Shown in pieces: positions 1-10,120 of a stretch of DNA of 64,000 nucleotides. The stretch covers positions 26,600,118 to 26,664,117 of the forward strand of contig CM055112.1 of the NCBI GenBank assembly GCA_029204225.1, given 5' to 3'. Position 1 is the stretch's first letter, and every line of letters begins with the position of its first letter. The notes below the pieces were generated by a model that had not been told where the DNA came from, ran no database searches, and was given only the letters and a program-made list of their open reading frames with translations. A program made the translations under genes and the position numbers. The DNA is from Diphasiastrum complanatum. Lineage: Eukaryota > Streptophyta > Lycopodiopsida > Lycopodiales > Lycopodiaceae.

Positions 1-430
1 TTTCATGTCTGATCAAGCACTTTGCTTAGTTCTGGGACTCCACAATATAGATAATATGCTGCCTGATAGCTTATGTGAGTGGTCTGTCCCTTTTTTTTTT
101 TTTTAGAGAGAAAGATAAATTCCTTGCAATCGATTGCATAAATAAGTGATGCTAGCTCCAACCCGGAAGATAATTACTGTTTTGGGACATGATTGTCACT
201 GGTCATGCATGCTGTTACCTGAAACCTATACAATAGTGATAGAAGTGAGGTAGATTTGCGAGAATTCGGACCTAAACTATCCTAAGTATTGATTGTTAAA
301 CATGCAGACAATTCAACAAAAAAGGGTGTAAAAAATGAATTAAAAACAAAATGAACATTATCACAAAATGACAGAAATTATAGACATGCATGCACACACA
401 CACACACACACACACATAACACAGAATCAA
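1..430. other. Gypsy 3' non-coding stretch with a CA microsatellite
   Basis: This is sequence downstream of the gypsy integrase stop. It holds a run of T at about 91-104 and a (CA)12 tract at 393-416. No gene is seen and no match to the 5' LTR start is visible, so the 3' LTR should lie left of the window. Confidence 0.5.
393..416. repeat. (CA)12 microsatellite
   Basis: Uninterrupted CA dinucleotide run. Confidence 0.95.
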
Positions 431-947
431 TCAGTATATGTCTAAGGAATAGTAGGGCTCATGATATCGCCGTAATCTACTCTCGTTCACTACCGTGTCC
501 AGCGGGATGCCTTTGAGGGTTTTAAATTTAGCGTAGCCCGAAGCAAAGATCTGATCAATGATATAGGGACCTTGGCCAGTAAACTTAAGTTTGCCCGTAT
601 GTACTTTCGTTTGATAGAGCTTATTGTGCATGCACACTAATGACTCTTGTTTTGCAAAGCTTATGGAGGTGGAATAGCCTATGGGCAAGGATCTGACTTT
701 CGTCTAGTTTCAAATCGTAGGCTACCCGTAAAGACGGGACATAGAATTCTACATGCATCATGGCCTCTTGTCCATACGTGAGTTGGAATGGTGTCGTGCC
801 AATGGCCTTTTTGGGTGTTGTTCGATATGCCCATAAAGCGGCATATAACTTGAACTCCCAATCTAACAGACTGGCTTCCACCGTCTTCATGAGGATTTCA
901 CACAGAACCTTATTCATGGACTCAGCCTGCCCGTTACATCTTGGGTA
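431..947 (-). pseudogene. Gypsy integrase, C-terminal half (beyond the copia insertion)
   Basis: Read on the minus strand, this carries the end of the integrase core (a GQAES block with the catalytic Glu at about 910-925), then the RTTPKKAIGTTPFQLTYG block common after gypsy integrase cores, then a C-terminal region ending at 431 with KLKFTGQGPYIIDQI, typical of the post-integrase GPF/Y-like segment. A frame change near 620-690 separates the two open pieces. The frame of the core continues, across the copia A1 insertion, into the sequence upstream of 6099: the codons before and after the insertion join without loss. Integrase normally inserts the cDNA into the genome; this copy is broken. Confidence 0.8.
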
Positions 948-952
948 ATATG
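948..952. repeat. Target site duplication ATATG, left copy
   Basis: ATATG directly precedes the LTR start at 953 and recurs at 6099-6103 directly after the LTR end at 6098. Five bases is the normal size for copia integration. Confidence 0.9.
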
Positions 953-1599
953 TGTGAAAGGTTTCAGATCCTTAAGATCCAATATACTTGAATGATCTTT
1001 GGTTAGAAAGATAAATACACTACCAATCTCACCAATGTAGAAAAATCAGCATCTACACACAATTGAGATGCAAACACTAATAGAACTTGATCAAACTTGA
1101 ATGAAATGAATATGTACTATTGCTGTCCGTACAAAACCAGCAAGCTACTATATTTCACACGTGTGGATCCAGAAATAGCAAATATAGATCACTCTACAAA
1201 TAGAATTGCAAGCAATCACCAAGATAGTGCACCAATGGATAGTAGAACCCAAGAGAACCATGTATAAGCATGAAATGAAATAGAGAAGAGAGAAGATCAC
1301 TCTCTCCAAGTTACATCCTTTTATAGCAAGTCCAGACCCTATTTGGCCACTTGGATTTCCCACCAAAATGCTAACCCTACTAATTTTGGGTCTAGATTCA
1401 ATGTACCCAACTTATTCAAATTGAATCTACTCAAACTCGCATTCTATCTTTCCCACACTTTCAAAAAGTTTTTATTCAAATGAAATTTAGACTAATGAAC
1501 TTTGAAAAGTCAACCTCTAAGTCTAAAACAAGTTTTGGCCTCAATATGCCAAATATGAAAATATTGCAAAATGTGATGAAACTAGTTGAATCTTTCACA
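953..1599 (-). repeat. Copia A1 3' LTR
   Basis: TG...CA bounded, 647 bp, matching 5449-6098 closely. It contains the palindrome CACACGTGTG (around 1157-1166), which includes a G-box core CACGTG. On its inner side lies a purine tract when read on the minus strand. Confidence 0.92.
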
Positions 1600-2512
1600 C
1601 TCCCTCTTCAACTAGTTTTAGCATAGACTTTGATAATACTCCAAGTGAAGTCCTATGCTTCATGAACAAGTCTTTTCCCAATGCTTTGGTGAAGATATCA
1701 GCTACACATTCCCTTGAAGACACATGTTGAAGCTCTACCTCCTTTGCAATGACTTGCTCTCTCACAAAATGATATTGTATCTCAATATGCTTGCTCCTAG
1801 CATAGTTTTTGACAATAGAACTTTGATCCATCATAAGAATGATCTTCTTCCTAAGAATAGATCTCCTTTCAATGATCATGTAATGCTCAAAATAGAAACA
1901 ACCATAATTGATATAGAGAATAGTGTCCACTTGGGATGCTTCACTATTTCTTACATCAATTTTACATATCAAGATGTAACTAGAACATGAAGAATCAATT
2001 AGAATGTAAATGAAATAATTCCACCATGCTTCCAACTTTGACCTCTCTGGAAAAATACAGCAAACAAACAATAAATGTGAGTGATCAACTTTTGCTTGCA
2101 TGTCTCCTCCTTCTTTGTCCTTTGTTGCCATGTATCCACCATGATACTCCATGAATGAGCTTCCATCTCCATCTTGCCAAAAGATGCCATCAAGCCTTGA
2201 TGACTTGGCCATGAATGAGTGACATAATGAGCCTCCAATATCTTCATTTTCATCAGCAAAACCAGCCAAGAATTCTAGTACTAACCCAACATCAAAACAA
2301 TGCTCACCAATGTAGTTAGTTTTATCATATCTTGACAATTTGTTTACATCCACATGAAATTGCTCAAACATGAGATAGAACAAGTAAAGTAAACTTGAAC
2401 AACACTTCCTTGCTGCTCCTTTGACCTTACTTGAGTCTTCAGTATGCTGTAAAAATAGATCCATAATACCTTTGCCAATTACCTCTCCTTTGATGCTCTT
2501 GACTAGTTCCAA
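1595..2512 (-). CDS. 305-residue open frame replacing the RT region of copia A1, with an RNase H tail
   Basis: One uninterrupted frame. The last 80 or so residues match the C-terminal end of copia RNase H (ARSKHIEIQYHFVREQ, then ADIFTKALGKDLF). The first 220 residues have no RT motif: no YVDD and no LPKGKK-like block. Instead they start ELVKSIKGE, carry KVKGAARKC near residue 30 and CKIDVRNSEASQVDT near residue 185. The same blocks, at similar spacing, occur in elements C (about 30320-30900), D (about 33930-34010) and E (44475-44744), so the segment is a shared inherited part and not random filler. Whether it is translated is unknown; the other copies carry stops. It may instead be a non-coding part of the transposon RNA. 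Confidence 0.45.
   Translation of the reverse strand: MELVKSIKGEVIGKGIMDLFLQHTEDSSKVKGAARKCCSSLLYLFYLMFEQFHVDVNKLSRYDKTNYIGEHCFDVGLVLEFLAGFADENEDIGGSLCHSFMAKSSRLDGIFWQDGDGSSFMEYHGGYMATKDKEGGDMQAKVDHSHLLFVCCIFPERSKLEAWWNYFIYILIDSSCSSYILICKIDVRNSEASQVDTILYINYGCFYFEHYMIIERRSILRKKIILMMDQSSIVKNYARSKHIEIQYHFVREQVIAKEVELQHVSSRECVADIFTKALGKDLFMKHRTSLGVLSKSMLKLVEEGV
1600..1612 (-). other. Copia A1 polypurine tract
   Basis: On the minus strand TTGAAGAGGGAG directly abuts the LTR start TGTGAAAG, the expected place of the plus-strand primer. Confidence 0.85.
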
Positions 2513-2585
2513 ATTGCCAACTTCCCTTTTGACTAGTTGAAGCGCTTTGAGATCAACCTCTTGATCAACAACTTAATCATCAAAG

Positions 2586-4021
2586 TCATTGAACAAAATT
2601 TGTTTTCCAGATCCAATACTTGATTTCACAACAAGATAACATCCACCCACTTGCATAGCTCCATGTACACAAGATGATCCTCCAAAAGATGTTCCACTCT
2701 TCATAAGAGCTTGATACTTGAGATGGCATTGCTTGGATCCACTCCTCTTCTTTCCTTGCTTGATCTACATTTGTAGGCTCATCCAAAGAGGTTAGGAAAG
2801 CAGCATAATTTTCAGAAACTACTTGCTTACCCTTTTGATCATATGTGAGCCTTGAAGGTAATTGTCTTTCTCTTGATGTTCTCCTTGGCTTTTGACTTGA
2901 TGAAGGTCCATCATCACCACCATCCAAAGTATGATCCTTCTCATCAACATCGAGAATGTTAGATCCATCCACTCTACCATCAATCATGCTTGAAGACACC
3001 TTTGGAATGTTCCCCTCATAAAAAATGACATCTCTATCAGCAATCACTTTGTTAGTAGAAGGAATGTAAACCTTGTAGGCTTTACTCACCTCACTATATC
3101 CAACAAAAATACCTCTTCTTGAAGATGGATCCTCCTTGGTCCTATCATCAAGAGTAATGTTGACATAGCATGTGCATCCAAAGGTTCTTAGAAAGTTGAC
3201 ACTCGGCCTCCTCTTGAATAGCATCTCAAAAGGTATCCTTCCATCCAAAATAGCACTCGACCACCTATTGCACAAGAAATTGGCACACAACAAAGCTTGA
3301 TCCCAAAATGGTTTGTCAAGATTAGCACTTAACCTCATAGCTTTAGCACTTTCACATAAAGTCTTATTCTTCCTTTCAGCCACTCCATTTTGTTGTGGGG
3401 TCCTTGATATTGTATACTCCCTCTTGATCCCAAACTCATCACAAAAGGCCTTGAACTTGTTAGATATGTACTCACCACCATTGTCACCTCTCAAGCACTT
3501 GATCTTTGTGGAAAATTGGTTCTCCCTTGCATTCTTGAACTTGATAAAGACATCATTCACTTCATCCTTGCTATTTAGTCATGATAGATCCAACAAAATC
3601 TACTAAAATCATCAATGAATGTTACATACATATTAGCTCCACTATTGCTAATTGTAGTAAATCCATGAATATTCGAATGTACAAGTTGAGAAGGCTTTGT
3701 AGATTTAGATATAGATCTAGTATAGGGTACTCTATGTGACTTGGACAAAGCACAAGACTCACAAACATGTTTGATGCCACTTAAGGAACTTGGAAGACCT
3801 ATCACAATCTTCTTCCTAGCCATTACCTCCAATGACTTGAAGTTGAGGTGTCCCATCCTTTTATGCCAAACCTCTTGAATAGGTATTTGCTCCCTTGAGA
3901 CACATCCAACTTGGTTAGCAATAACACAAGCATCTAGTTTGAACAACTTCCCTTGACTTTTACCTTTTCCAACCAAGACATCCTTCCTTTTGATCAAACA
4001 AGCATCTCCATCAAACTCCAA
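2586..4021 (-). pseudogene. Copia A1 GAG-pre-integrase and integrase
   Basis: Two open pieces, 3575-4021 and 2586-3560. The first has the pre-integrase HKRMGHLNFKSLEVM block, the zinc pair CESCALSKSH, and the start of the catalytic core. There the usual first catalytic Asp of the HSD motif is Asn (VHSNIHG). A frameshift with stop follows DDFSRFCWIYHD. The second has the second Asp (DNGGEY) and the Glu (NGVAERKN), then the RTKEDPSSRRGIFVGYS linker, and ends just after a copia RT-entry block (ARKEEEWIQAM). The RT is missing exactly there. The Asn change and the frameshift are also present in A2. Confidence 0.85.
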
Positions 4022-4317
4022 CTTGAGGCCTTGCTTAGCATTTGACTCACACTAAGCAAATTCTTGGTAATAGATGGAATAAACAAGACTTCCTCCAAAT
4101 AAAAATTCCTATTTTTAGAGAGAGCAATAGGAATTGTGCCAATCCCTTTGAGTGCACACTCACCATCATTGGCCGTGTAGATCACCCTCTTGTCATCTCC
4201 ATATGCCAACAAAGAAGTGAAGTACTCTCTATGAAAGGTCATGTGTGAACTTACTCCACTATCAATCCACCAAGGATCTAGATCTCCATCATTAGCAAAC
4301 ATACATGAAGACATCAC
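3994..4317 (-). pseudogene. Copia A1 aspartic protease
   Basis: Contains WWIDSGVSSHMTF, the DSG aspartic protease active-site block of copia polyproteins, and the later FIPSITKNLLSVSQ block. The frame slips near 4030-4060, before the integrase part. A2 has the same slip. The protease would cut the Gag-Pol polyprotein. Confidence 0.75.
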
Positions 4318-4848
4318 GAAAGCATCATTATTTGCATTTGAATAGAAATACTTGGAACAATGTTAGCATGGGCATCCAACAACCCATTAAGAATCACTTG
4401 AATAAGCTCTCCTTCCTTAATGTTTTCATCAATGCAAGCCAACTCATCATTCAATGCTTTCATCCTCAAAACAAAAGTACTTGGACTTTCTTCATTCTTT
4501 TGCAAAAAAGAAAAAATTTGCCTTCTTAGAGTCAACACTCTAGAAGTAGACTTGGACTTTATAAAGCTTCTTCAATGAATTCCAAGCTTCCAAAGATGAT
4601 GTGCACTTACCAACTTCCTTGCGAAGTTCATTGGTAACATTCATTTTTATCATGTGTAGAGCCTTCTTGGCCCTCTTGTCATACCTCAATTGATCTTGTT
4701 GTGTTGCTGGTCTCTCCTCCAAACCTACAACAATATCCAGAACATCATTCATCTCAAGAAGTGACTCCATCCTCACTTTCCACAATGAATAGTTACTTGA
4801 GGTAAGCCTATCATTGGCTTCCAACATGACTCCAATTGAGGTTGCCAT
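4314..4848 (-). pseudogene. Copia A1 gag (UBN2-like), nucleocapsid deleted
   Basis: Starts with an ATG at 4848. It has the plant copia gag blocks LTSSNYSLWKVRMESLL near residue 14 and CTSSLEAWNSLKKLY near residue 82. One frameshift at about 4540 separates the N-terminal part from STFVLRMKALNDELACID. Compared with A2, about 330 bp holding the Lys-rich and zinc-knuckle nucleocapsid region is absent, and the frame runs almost directly into the protease. Gag would form the virus-like particle and bind RNA. Confidence 0.8.
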
Positions 4849-5436
4849 CTAGCAATGACTTGATCTTCTCTTTCAACCTGCTTCAATGCACAAAGCACTC
4901 CTTTGAACAACAACAAATGCTTTCAAAAGAAATCACCAAGATTTGAAACTATCTCACAAATTCTCTTCTAGTACTTATCCAAGCAAATCAACACATAGAA
5001 TCATGGAATCTTGATCAACCTATGATCTATCCTCAATCTAATGACTTTTGCCACTTCCTAAGATTGAAACACACTCAAATGAAGTCTAGAAACCTCACTA
5101 TCTAGAGATCCAATCAAAATTAGGGTTTTGACAAAATCACAAAAAATTGAGTATTCCAAATCTACATGCAAATGCTGAAAATTTGATATGCAATCTATAA
5201 GCCACCACTTAGGCTGAACCAATGATCCGAAAATCGGCCAAATCCAGTATGTGAATTCAAAAATCGGAATTGAACAAGTATATTGACCTATTTAGTGTTT
5301 TGATCTACAAAATATCCAATCTACAAAAGCAAAAAATCCGATTTTGGTGTAGAATCCTCTCTAGCATGCTCTAGACTCGATATCTTCACCAAATCATTGA
5401 TAGATCTGATTTCCTCCTTCATAAACTGAAACACAA
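4849..5436 (-). other. Copia A1 untranslated leader
   Basis: Sequence between primer site and gag start, closely similar to the leader of A2 at about 14183-14727. No coding signal. Confidence 0.75.
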
Positions 5437-5448
5437 GCTCTGATACCA
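5437..5448 (-). other. Copia A1 primer binding site (initiator Met tRNA type)
   Basis: On the minus strand TGGTATCAGAGC follows the LTR terminal CA at 5449. This is the standard copia site complementary to the 3' end of initiator methionine tRNA. Confidence 0.92.
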
Positions 5449-6098
5449 TGTGAAAGATTTTAGATCCTTAAGATCCAATCTACTTGAATGATCTTTGGTT
5501 AGAAAGAGAAATACACTACCAATCTCACCAATGTAGAAAAATCAGCATCTACACACAATTTGAGATGCAAACACTAATAGAACTTGATCAAACTTGAATA
5601 AAATGATTATGTACTGTTGCTGTCCGTACAAAACCAGCAAGCTATTGTATTTCACACGTGTGAATCCAAAAATAGCACATATAGATCATTCTACACATAG
5701 AATTGCAAGCAATCACCAAGATAGTGCACCAATGGATAGTAGAACCCAAGAGAACCATGTATAAGCATGAAATGAAATAGAGAAGAGAGAAGATCACTCT
5801 CTCCACAAGTTACATCCTTTTATAACAGGTCCAAACCCTATTTGGCCACTTGGCTTTTCCACCAAAATGCTAACCCTACTAATTTTGGGTCTAGATTCAA
5901 TGTACCCAACTTATTCAAATTGAATTTACTCAAACTCGCATTCTATCTTTCCCACACTTTCAAAAAGTGTTTATTCAAATGAAATTTAGAATAATGAACT
6001 TTGAAAAGTCAACCTCTAAGTCTAAAGCAAGTTTTGGCCTCAATATGCCAAATATGAAAATATTGCAAAATGTGATGAAACTAGTTGAATCTTTCACA
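5449..6098 (-). repeat. Copia A1 5' LTR
   Basis: 650 bp, TG...CA, near-identical to 953-1599. It has the CACACGTGTG palindrome around 5655-5664. It should hold the promoter of the element. Confidence 0.92.
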
Positions 6099-6103
6099 AT
6101 ATG
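6099..6103. repeat. Target site duplication ATATG, right copy
   Basis: Matches 948-952 exactly. Removing 953-6098 and one ATATG restores the reading frame of the gypsy integrase. Confidence 0.9.
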
Positions 6104-6735
6104 GAGCACTTTTGCGATGAACAACTAGGAAGGTCGACAACAAGTGTTCAATTACTATGTTCAAAAAGTGTGTACCCCTATCGTTGACGATTTCGAGTGG
6201 GCAACCAAATCGTACAATGATTTGCTCATAAAGGAACCGAACAGTGGTTTTGGCATCGACGTTCTTTACCGCCTGAACCTCTGCCGACTTCGTGCAATAA
6301 TCTGTCACCACGATAATATATCTTGCCTATGTGAATCGCGCGGCGGGACTGATTGGTCCTACATAATCAATACCCCATTTAAAAAAAGCTTGTTCAGATA
6401 AGATGGGGGTTAAAGGCATATAATCTGAAAATTGTGGCCTTTTGGCTCTTTGGTACACATCACAAGCCTTTACAAAGTTATGAGTGTCCTTAAATAGTGA
6501 AGGCCACCAATACCCAGCTAGTAAGATCTTCCTAGCTGTTTTTTCTGAGGCAAAGTGTCCACCACCAACTCCTTCGTGTAGCAAGGATATGATGGAAATA
6601 ATCTCGCCCTCAGTCAAACATCGTCTAATCACACCGTCTGCACCCTTTTTTATAAAGTTGCCTTGTTATAAGTGTATAGGGTGCCACCTTGTCGATAAGT
6701 GCACATTGGGCAGGTTTCGACAACGTCGGATCTAG
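6104..6735 (-). pseudogene. Gypsy integrase, N-terminal half
   Basis: Shows the H2C2 zinc region (LHEGVGGGHF, then ACDVYQRAKR in which the second Cys is Tyr), then GIDYVGPI with the first catalytic Asp and NDRGTHF with the second. A stop lies at about 6327 after ISPAARFT, and a frameshift at about 6640-6660 separates it from RNase H. The catalytic Glu is on the far side of copia A1. Confidence 0.85.
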
Positions 6736-6739
6736 CACC

Positions 6740-7293
6740 CCCATCGTTAAAAACTCTGTGATGTGTTTGGCCCACATGGGAGTATAGTCAACTTGAAAAA
6801 GTATTGCATCGGGTAGGTCATCATTGATGTCCTCCGTTGGTTTCTCATCACTCGATATTCTAGATAGATGATCAACAACAAAATGTTGCGATCCTTTGCC
6901 CACAACAATACAAAATTTGAATTCTTGTAGTAATAGCAACCAACATGTGATTCTACCTGTTGTGCAAGTTTTGTTCATGAGGTAAAGTAACGCTTGATGA
7001 TTTGTGAAAAATACAAAGGGTTTACCTTGAAGATAATGTCGAAACTTCTGGATGGCTTAAATCATCGCTAATGCTTCTCTCTCGGTTGTGGTGTAGTTCT
7101 TTTCCGCAGATGTTAAATGTCTACTAAGGAAACGAATTGGATAGTCCTTCTTGTACTCTCCGGGTTGAGTTAGCACTGCACCGATGAAAAACTTCGATGC
7201 ATCAGTATGCACATGAAACTCCTTCATGTAATCTGGAGCTTGCAAGATAGGAGCAGTTGTCAAGGCGTGTTTGAGTTTTTGGAAGGCCTTTCT
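6740..7293 (-). pseudogene. Gypsy RNase H and connection region
   Basis: Contains FHVHTDASKFFIGAVL (RNase H start with catalytic Asp), RHLTSAEKNYTTTEREALAM (with the Glu) and VVDHLSRISS, in the order usual for gypsy pol. A stop at about 7054 interrupts the frame, and another at 7294 separates it from RT. It would degrade the RNA strand of the hybrid during reverse transcription. Confidence 0.85.
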
Positions 7294-8157
7294 CTATTCA
7301 TCCGTCCACTTAGGATTTACGGTCACTCTGTATGTCCATCGTGCTTTACTAGCAAAATCGCGAATATGGCAACAATAGTGATTAGCATGACCCATAAAAC
7401 AATAAGCGTCTCGGACCGTTTTAGGTTCTGGCCTCTCAACGATGACTTTGATCTTCTCTGGGTCAGTGGCAATCCCATTGCGCGATACAATGTGACCAAG
7501 TACAACACCGTGGGTGACCCATATCTGAAATTTTTCAGGATAAAGAGAAATACCATACCTCTGGCATTGTATGAAAATACGTTCGAGTATGGTCAAGTGC
7601 GTGGATTCTTCCGAGTGCACCCCAATGTCATCAAGATAGATCTCAAGGTTGTCACCAATGAGATCATAAAATGCTGCTTGCATGACACGTTGGAAGGTAC
7701 ATGGCGCATTACACAATCCAAAGGGCATAACGCACCAGCAGAAGATACCCCATTCCGTAGCAAAAGCCATTTTGGGGTGGTCTTTTTCAGAGATAACAAC
7801 TAAGTTGTATCCACTGAAGCCATTTAGGAAGGAGTAAACTTCATCCCCAGCTAGGTTTTCCAATATGGATTCGCCATACGAGATTGGAAAATGATCTCTT
7901 TTTGTGGAAGCGTTTAATTTGCGATAGTCAACACAGATATGAAGCTTCCCATTCTTCTTTGGGACCACAATGATAGGTGATACCCAATCTGTATGTTCCA
8001 CCTCGTAGATGAAACCTGCCTCCAAGAGCTTTTGGAGTTTTTCTTTGATGCATGCTCTGTAGATCGGATGACAATGATAAGGTCTACTGGCATGGGGTTT
8101 AGCATCCTTCTTTAATGGGATTCTATGCACGACAACCGAGGGATCTACCCCCTTCAT
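7294..8157 (-). pseudogene. Gypsy reverse transcriptase domain
   Basis: An open stretch of 287 codons with SPIIVVPKKNGKLHICVDYR, MPFGLCNAPCTFQRVM and the catalytic box YLDD within LEIYLDDIGVHS, all hallmarks of Ty3/gypsy RT. The RT core itself has no stop. It is joined upstream through a frameshift near 8210-8240 to 8208-8747. Minus strand. Confidence 0.9.
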
Positions 8158-8207
8158 GTCCTTGTAGTTCCATGCGAAGTTATGACGATATTTTCTAAGG
8201 AGCTTCT

Positions 8208-8747
8208 CTAAGGCCAGACGTTGTTCGGTGTTGAGGTGTGCTCCAATATGGACAAACTTTTCCTCTGAGGCTCTTGAAGATTTAACTTTATGGTTTGAGC
8301 GGGGCCATCATATGGCTCATTCACTTTTGGCTCCCATTGAGCTTGAGGCAGGTGGATAGTTACATCTTCAATGGTGAAGTCCTTGAAATGGATGGACACA
8401 TCAATTTTATCAGGGGCGTAGGGCTTCTTAGTCATAGCCTTAGGTGGATCCTTAGGGGTTCTAGCTGTGTGGCTTGTGGACCTAGAGGATTGTGCTTCGC
8501 CCGAGGTTTCTTGAGCTATCGTAAGATCGCGAGGAGGCTCCACCTCTATAATCTTTTTCATTTTCTCGCGGATAGCTTCCTCCCTAGTTGGTTTCGCATG
8601 CACCTTGTGAGCGGCGTTTTTGGTTGGCTTGGATGCTTGAGGGACTTCGGTTAAGCGCGTAGATAGATTCAGTATCAGGTATCTCCCATTCGTATACCGG
8701 TCATTTGACACGATATAGTTTACTTTGGTCCAGTTTGGCTGCAGCAA
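8208..8747 (-). pseudogene. Gypsy pre-RT region
   Basis: 180 codons, Lys/Pro/Ser-rich in the first half. The second half holds DKIDVSIHFKDFTIEDV and then a stretch ending in HTSTPNN, which reads out of frame into the usual helix before RT. No clear protease active site. No gag frame is found upstream. Confidence 0.55.
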
Positions 8748-8825
8748 TGCTAGTCTTAGGCTCTATCTCTCGGACCTTCTCAGGGAGTAGTCGTGGGGGA
8801 ATGGCGTCCATGAAGCGCAGAATAG

Positions 8826-9185
8826 CTACATCTGATGAGATTCGTGGACGGAAACGTACTACTCGCAGATGACTTGCAAAAAAAGTGACTAGTGCAAGGG
8901 TGGGAGATGACTCGTGGACGGAAACGTACTACACGTAGAGGTGTGGAAAGTGCAAAAAATGACTCGTTGACGGGTAACTTACCACTCGCATATGACTCGT
9001 ACAGAAGATGACTTGCAAAAAATGACTCGTGCAACCCTGTACCCGTGGATCTAGAAACCGTGGGGTACTTGCACATGAAGTACTCGCACATAAGATCCAA
9101 CCGTGGGCTCGCTAGAAACCATGGGGTACTCGCACAGAAGATGACTCGCACAGGAATCTGACTCGTACACGACTCAGAAGGTGAC
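8826..9185. repeat. Degenerate tandem-like repeat (GACTCG/ACTCGCA words)
   Basis: More than ten spaced copies of words such as ATGACTCGTG, TACTCGCACA and GTGGACGGAAACGTACTAC. The last of these occurs twice, near 8843 and 8913. CCGTGGGGTACT and CCATGGGGTACT also recur near 9058 and 9118. Confidence 0.75.
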
Positions 9186-10060
9186 AAACTAATTGTAAAC
9201 GACTATGAACACTAATGAAAAACGTGTAGTAAAAATCAGTCGGAAACCCACTGAAAAATGGCTAGAAATGGCGGAAGTACGGATGACAAAAGCCTCTAAA
9301 ATCGGAAAAGCAGCCAGAAAACTATGCGCAAAACCGATGAAGTACTGAAAAACTGCCGGGAAAATGTCTATGAAAACCGTTGAAAATGTCTAAAACATGT
9401 CGATGAACGCCACTTAAGTGCACAGGGCTGAGGGAGGATGCAAGCATGAAAACACTATGAAAAAATTACAAGAAGTGCTATAGATGCAAGTATGCATGAA
9501 GCATCTAACAAACTAAACTAGGCTGAAAAACGCAGATGTAAGCGATCAATCAAAAACAAACAAATGACTAAAATTGAAAGCTAGCTGTGCAGAAAGCAGC
9601 TTAATCTCTTCTGTCCACATTACACCAATCTCAATCAGCAGAGGAATTTGTAGTAAAGTTCGGCTATGTAGAACCTGATGGTGTTGCAGCTTTGGCGATT
9701 GCACATGCAACCATATCGAAGGCAACAGAAAAGGACGCAAAACTGAAAACGGACTAATGGTGTGCTGCTATGTGGGTTGGTAGTCCTGCAAGCAAAAAAA
9801 TGGGCTGTTGGTGTGCTCAAAATGAGTGGAAGACGTGTTCAAAACGGAGAAGGTTGTATTAGAAGGGAACTCCAGCGCTGCAGAGCACACCAAACTAAAC
9901 GTTGATGAAGAGAACTCTAGTAGGTGGTGGGATACAGATAGAACACTGGCATGGACTGAAAAAAAAAACACTGATGAAGCGCTATCGACTGCCTGTTCTT
10001 CATTGAGAGCCTACTTGCCTGGTTACTGCACTCCCAAAATTCACTTGCAATCCTGAAGTT

Positions 10061-10120
10061 TCACAAACCATGAGGGAGTTTCACAAATCGTGAGGGAGTT
10101 CCACAAACTGTGAGGGAGTT
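10061..10120. repeat. Three-copy 20-bp tandem repeat
   Basis: Units TCACAAACCATGAGGGAGTT, TCACAAATCGTGAGGGAGTT and CCACAAACTGTGAGGGAGTT lie head to tail. Confidence 0.95.

Larger units (their letters stand above)
953..6098 (-). mobile_element. Ty1/copia retrotransposon A1, complete LTR to LTR but RT-less
   Basis: Both LTRs begin TGTGAAAG and end CTTTCACA, are about 650 bp long and differ at roughly 25 positions by eye (about 4%). Target duplication is ATATG. On the minus strand the order is 5' LTR, initiator-Met-type primer site, leader, gag, protease, GAG-pre-integrase, integrase, a segment unrelated to RT, an RNase H C-terminal tail, polypurine tract, 3' LTR. The RT domain and most of RNase H are absent, and the gag lacks the nucleocapsid zinc-knuckle region present in sister copy A2. 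It is inserted in the gypsy integrase gene. Known biology: such an element would need proteins supplied in trans to move. Confidence 0.92.

Noticed and set aside
3313-3606. Plus-strand open frames over copia integrase (also 12333-12626)
   Set aside because: They are shadows of the well-supported minus-strand integrase.
8826-9185. CRISPR array
   Set aside because: Repeats are degenerate and spaced irregularly, inside a plant retrotransposon leader.
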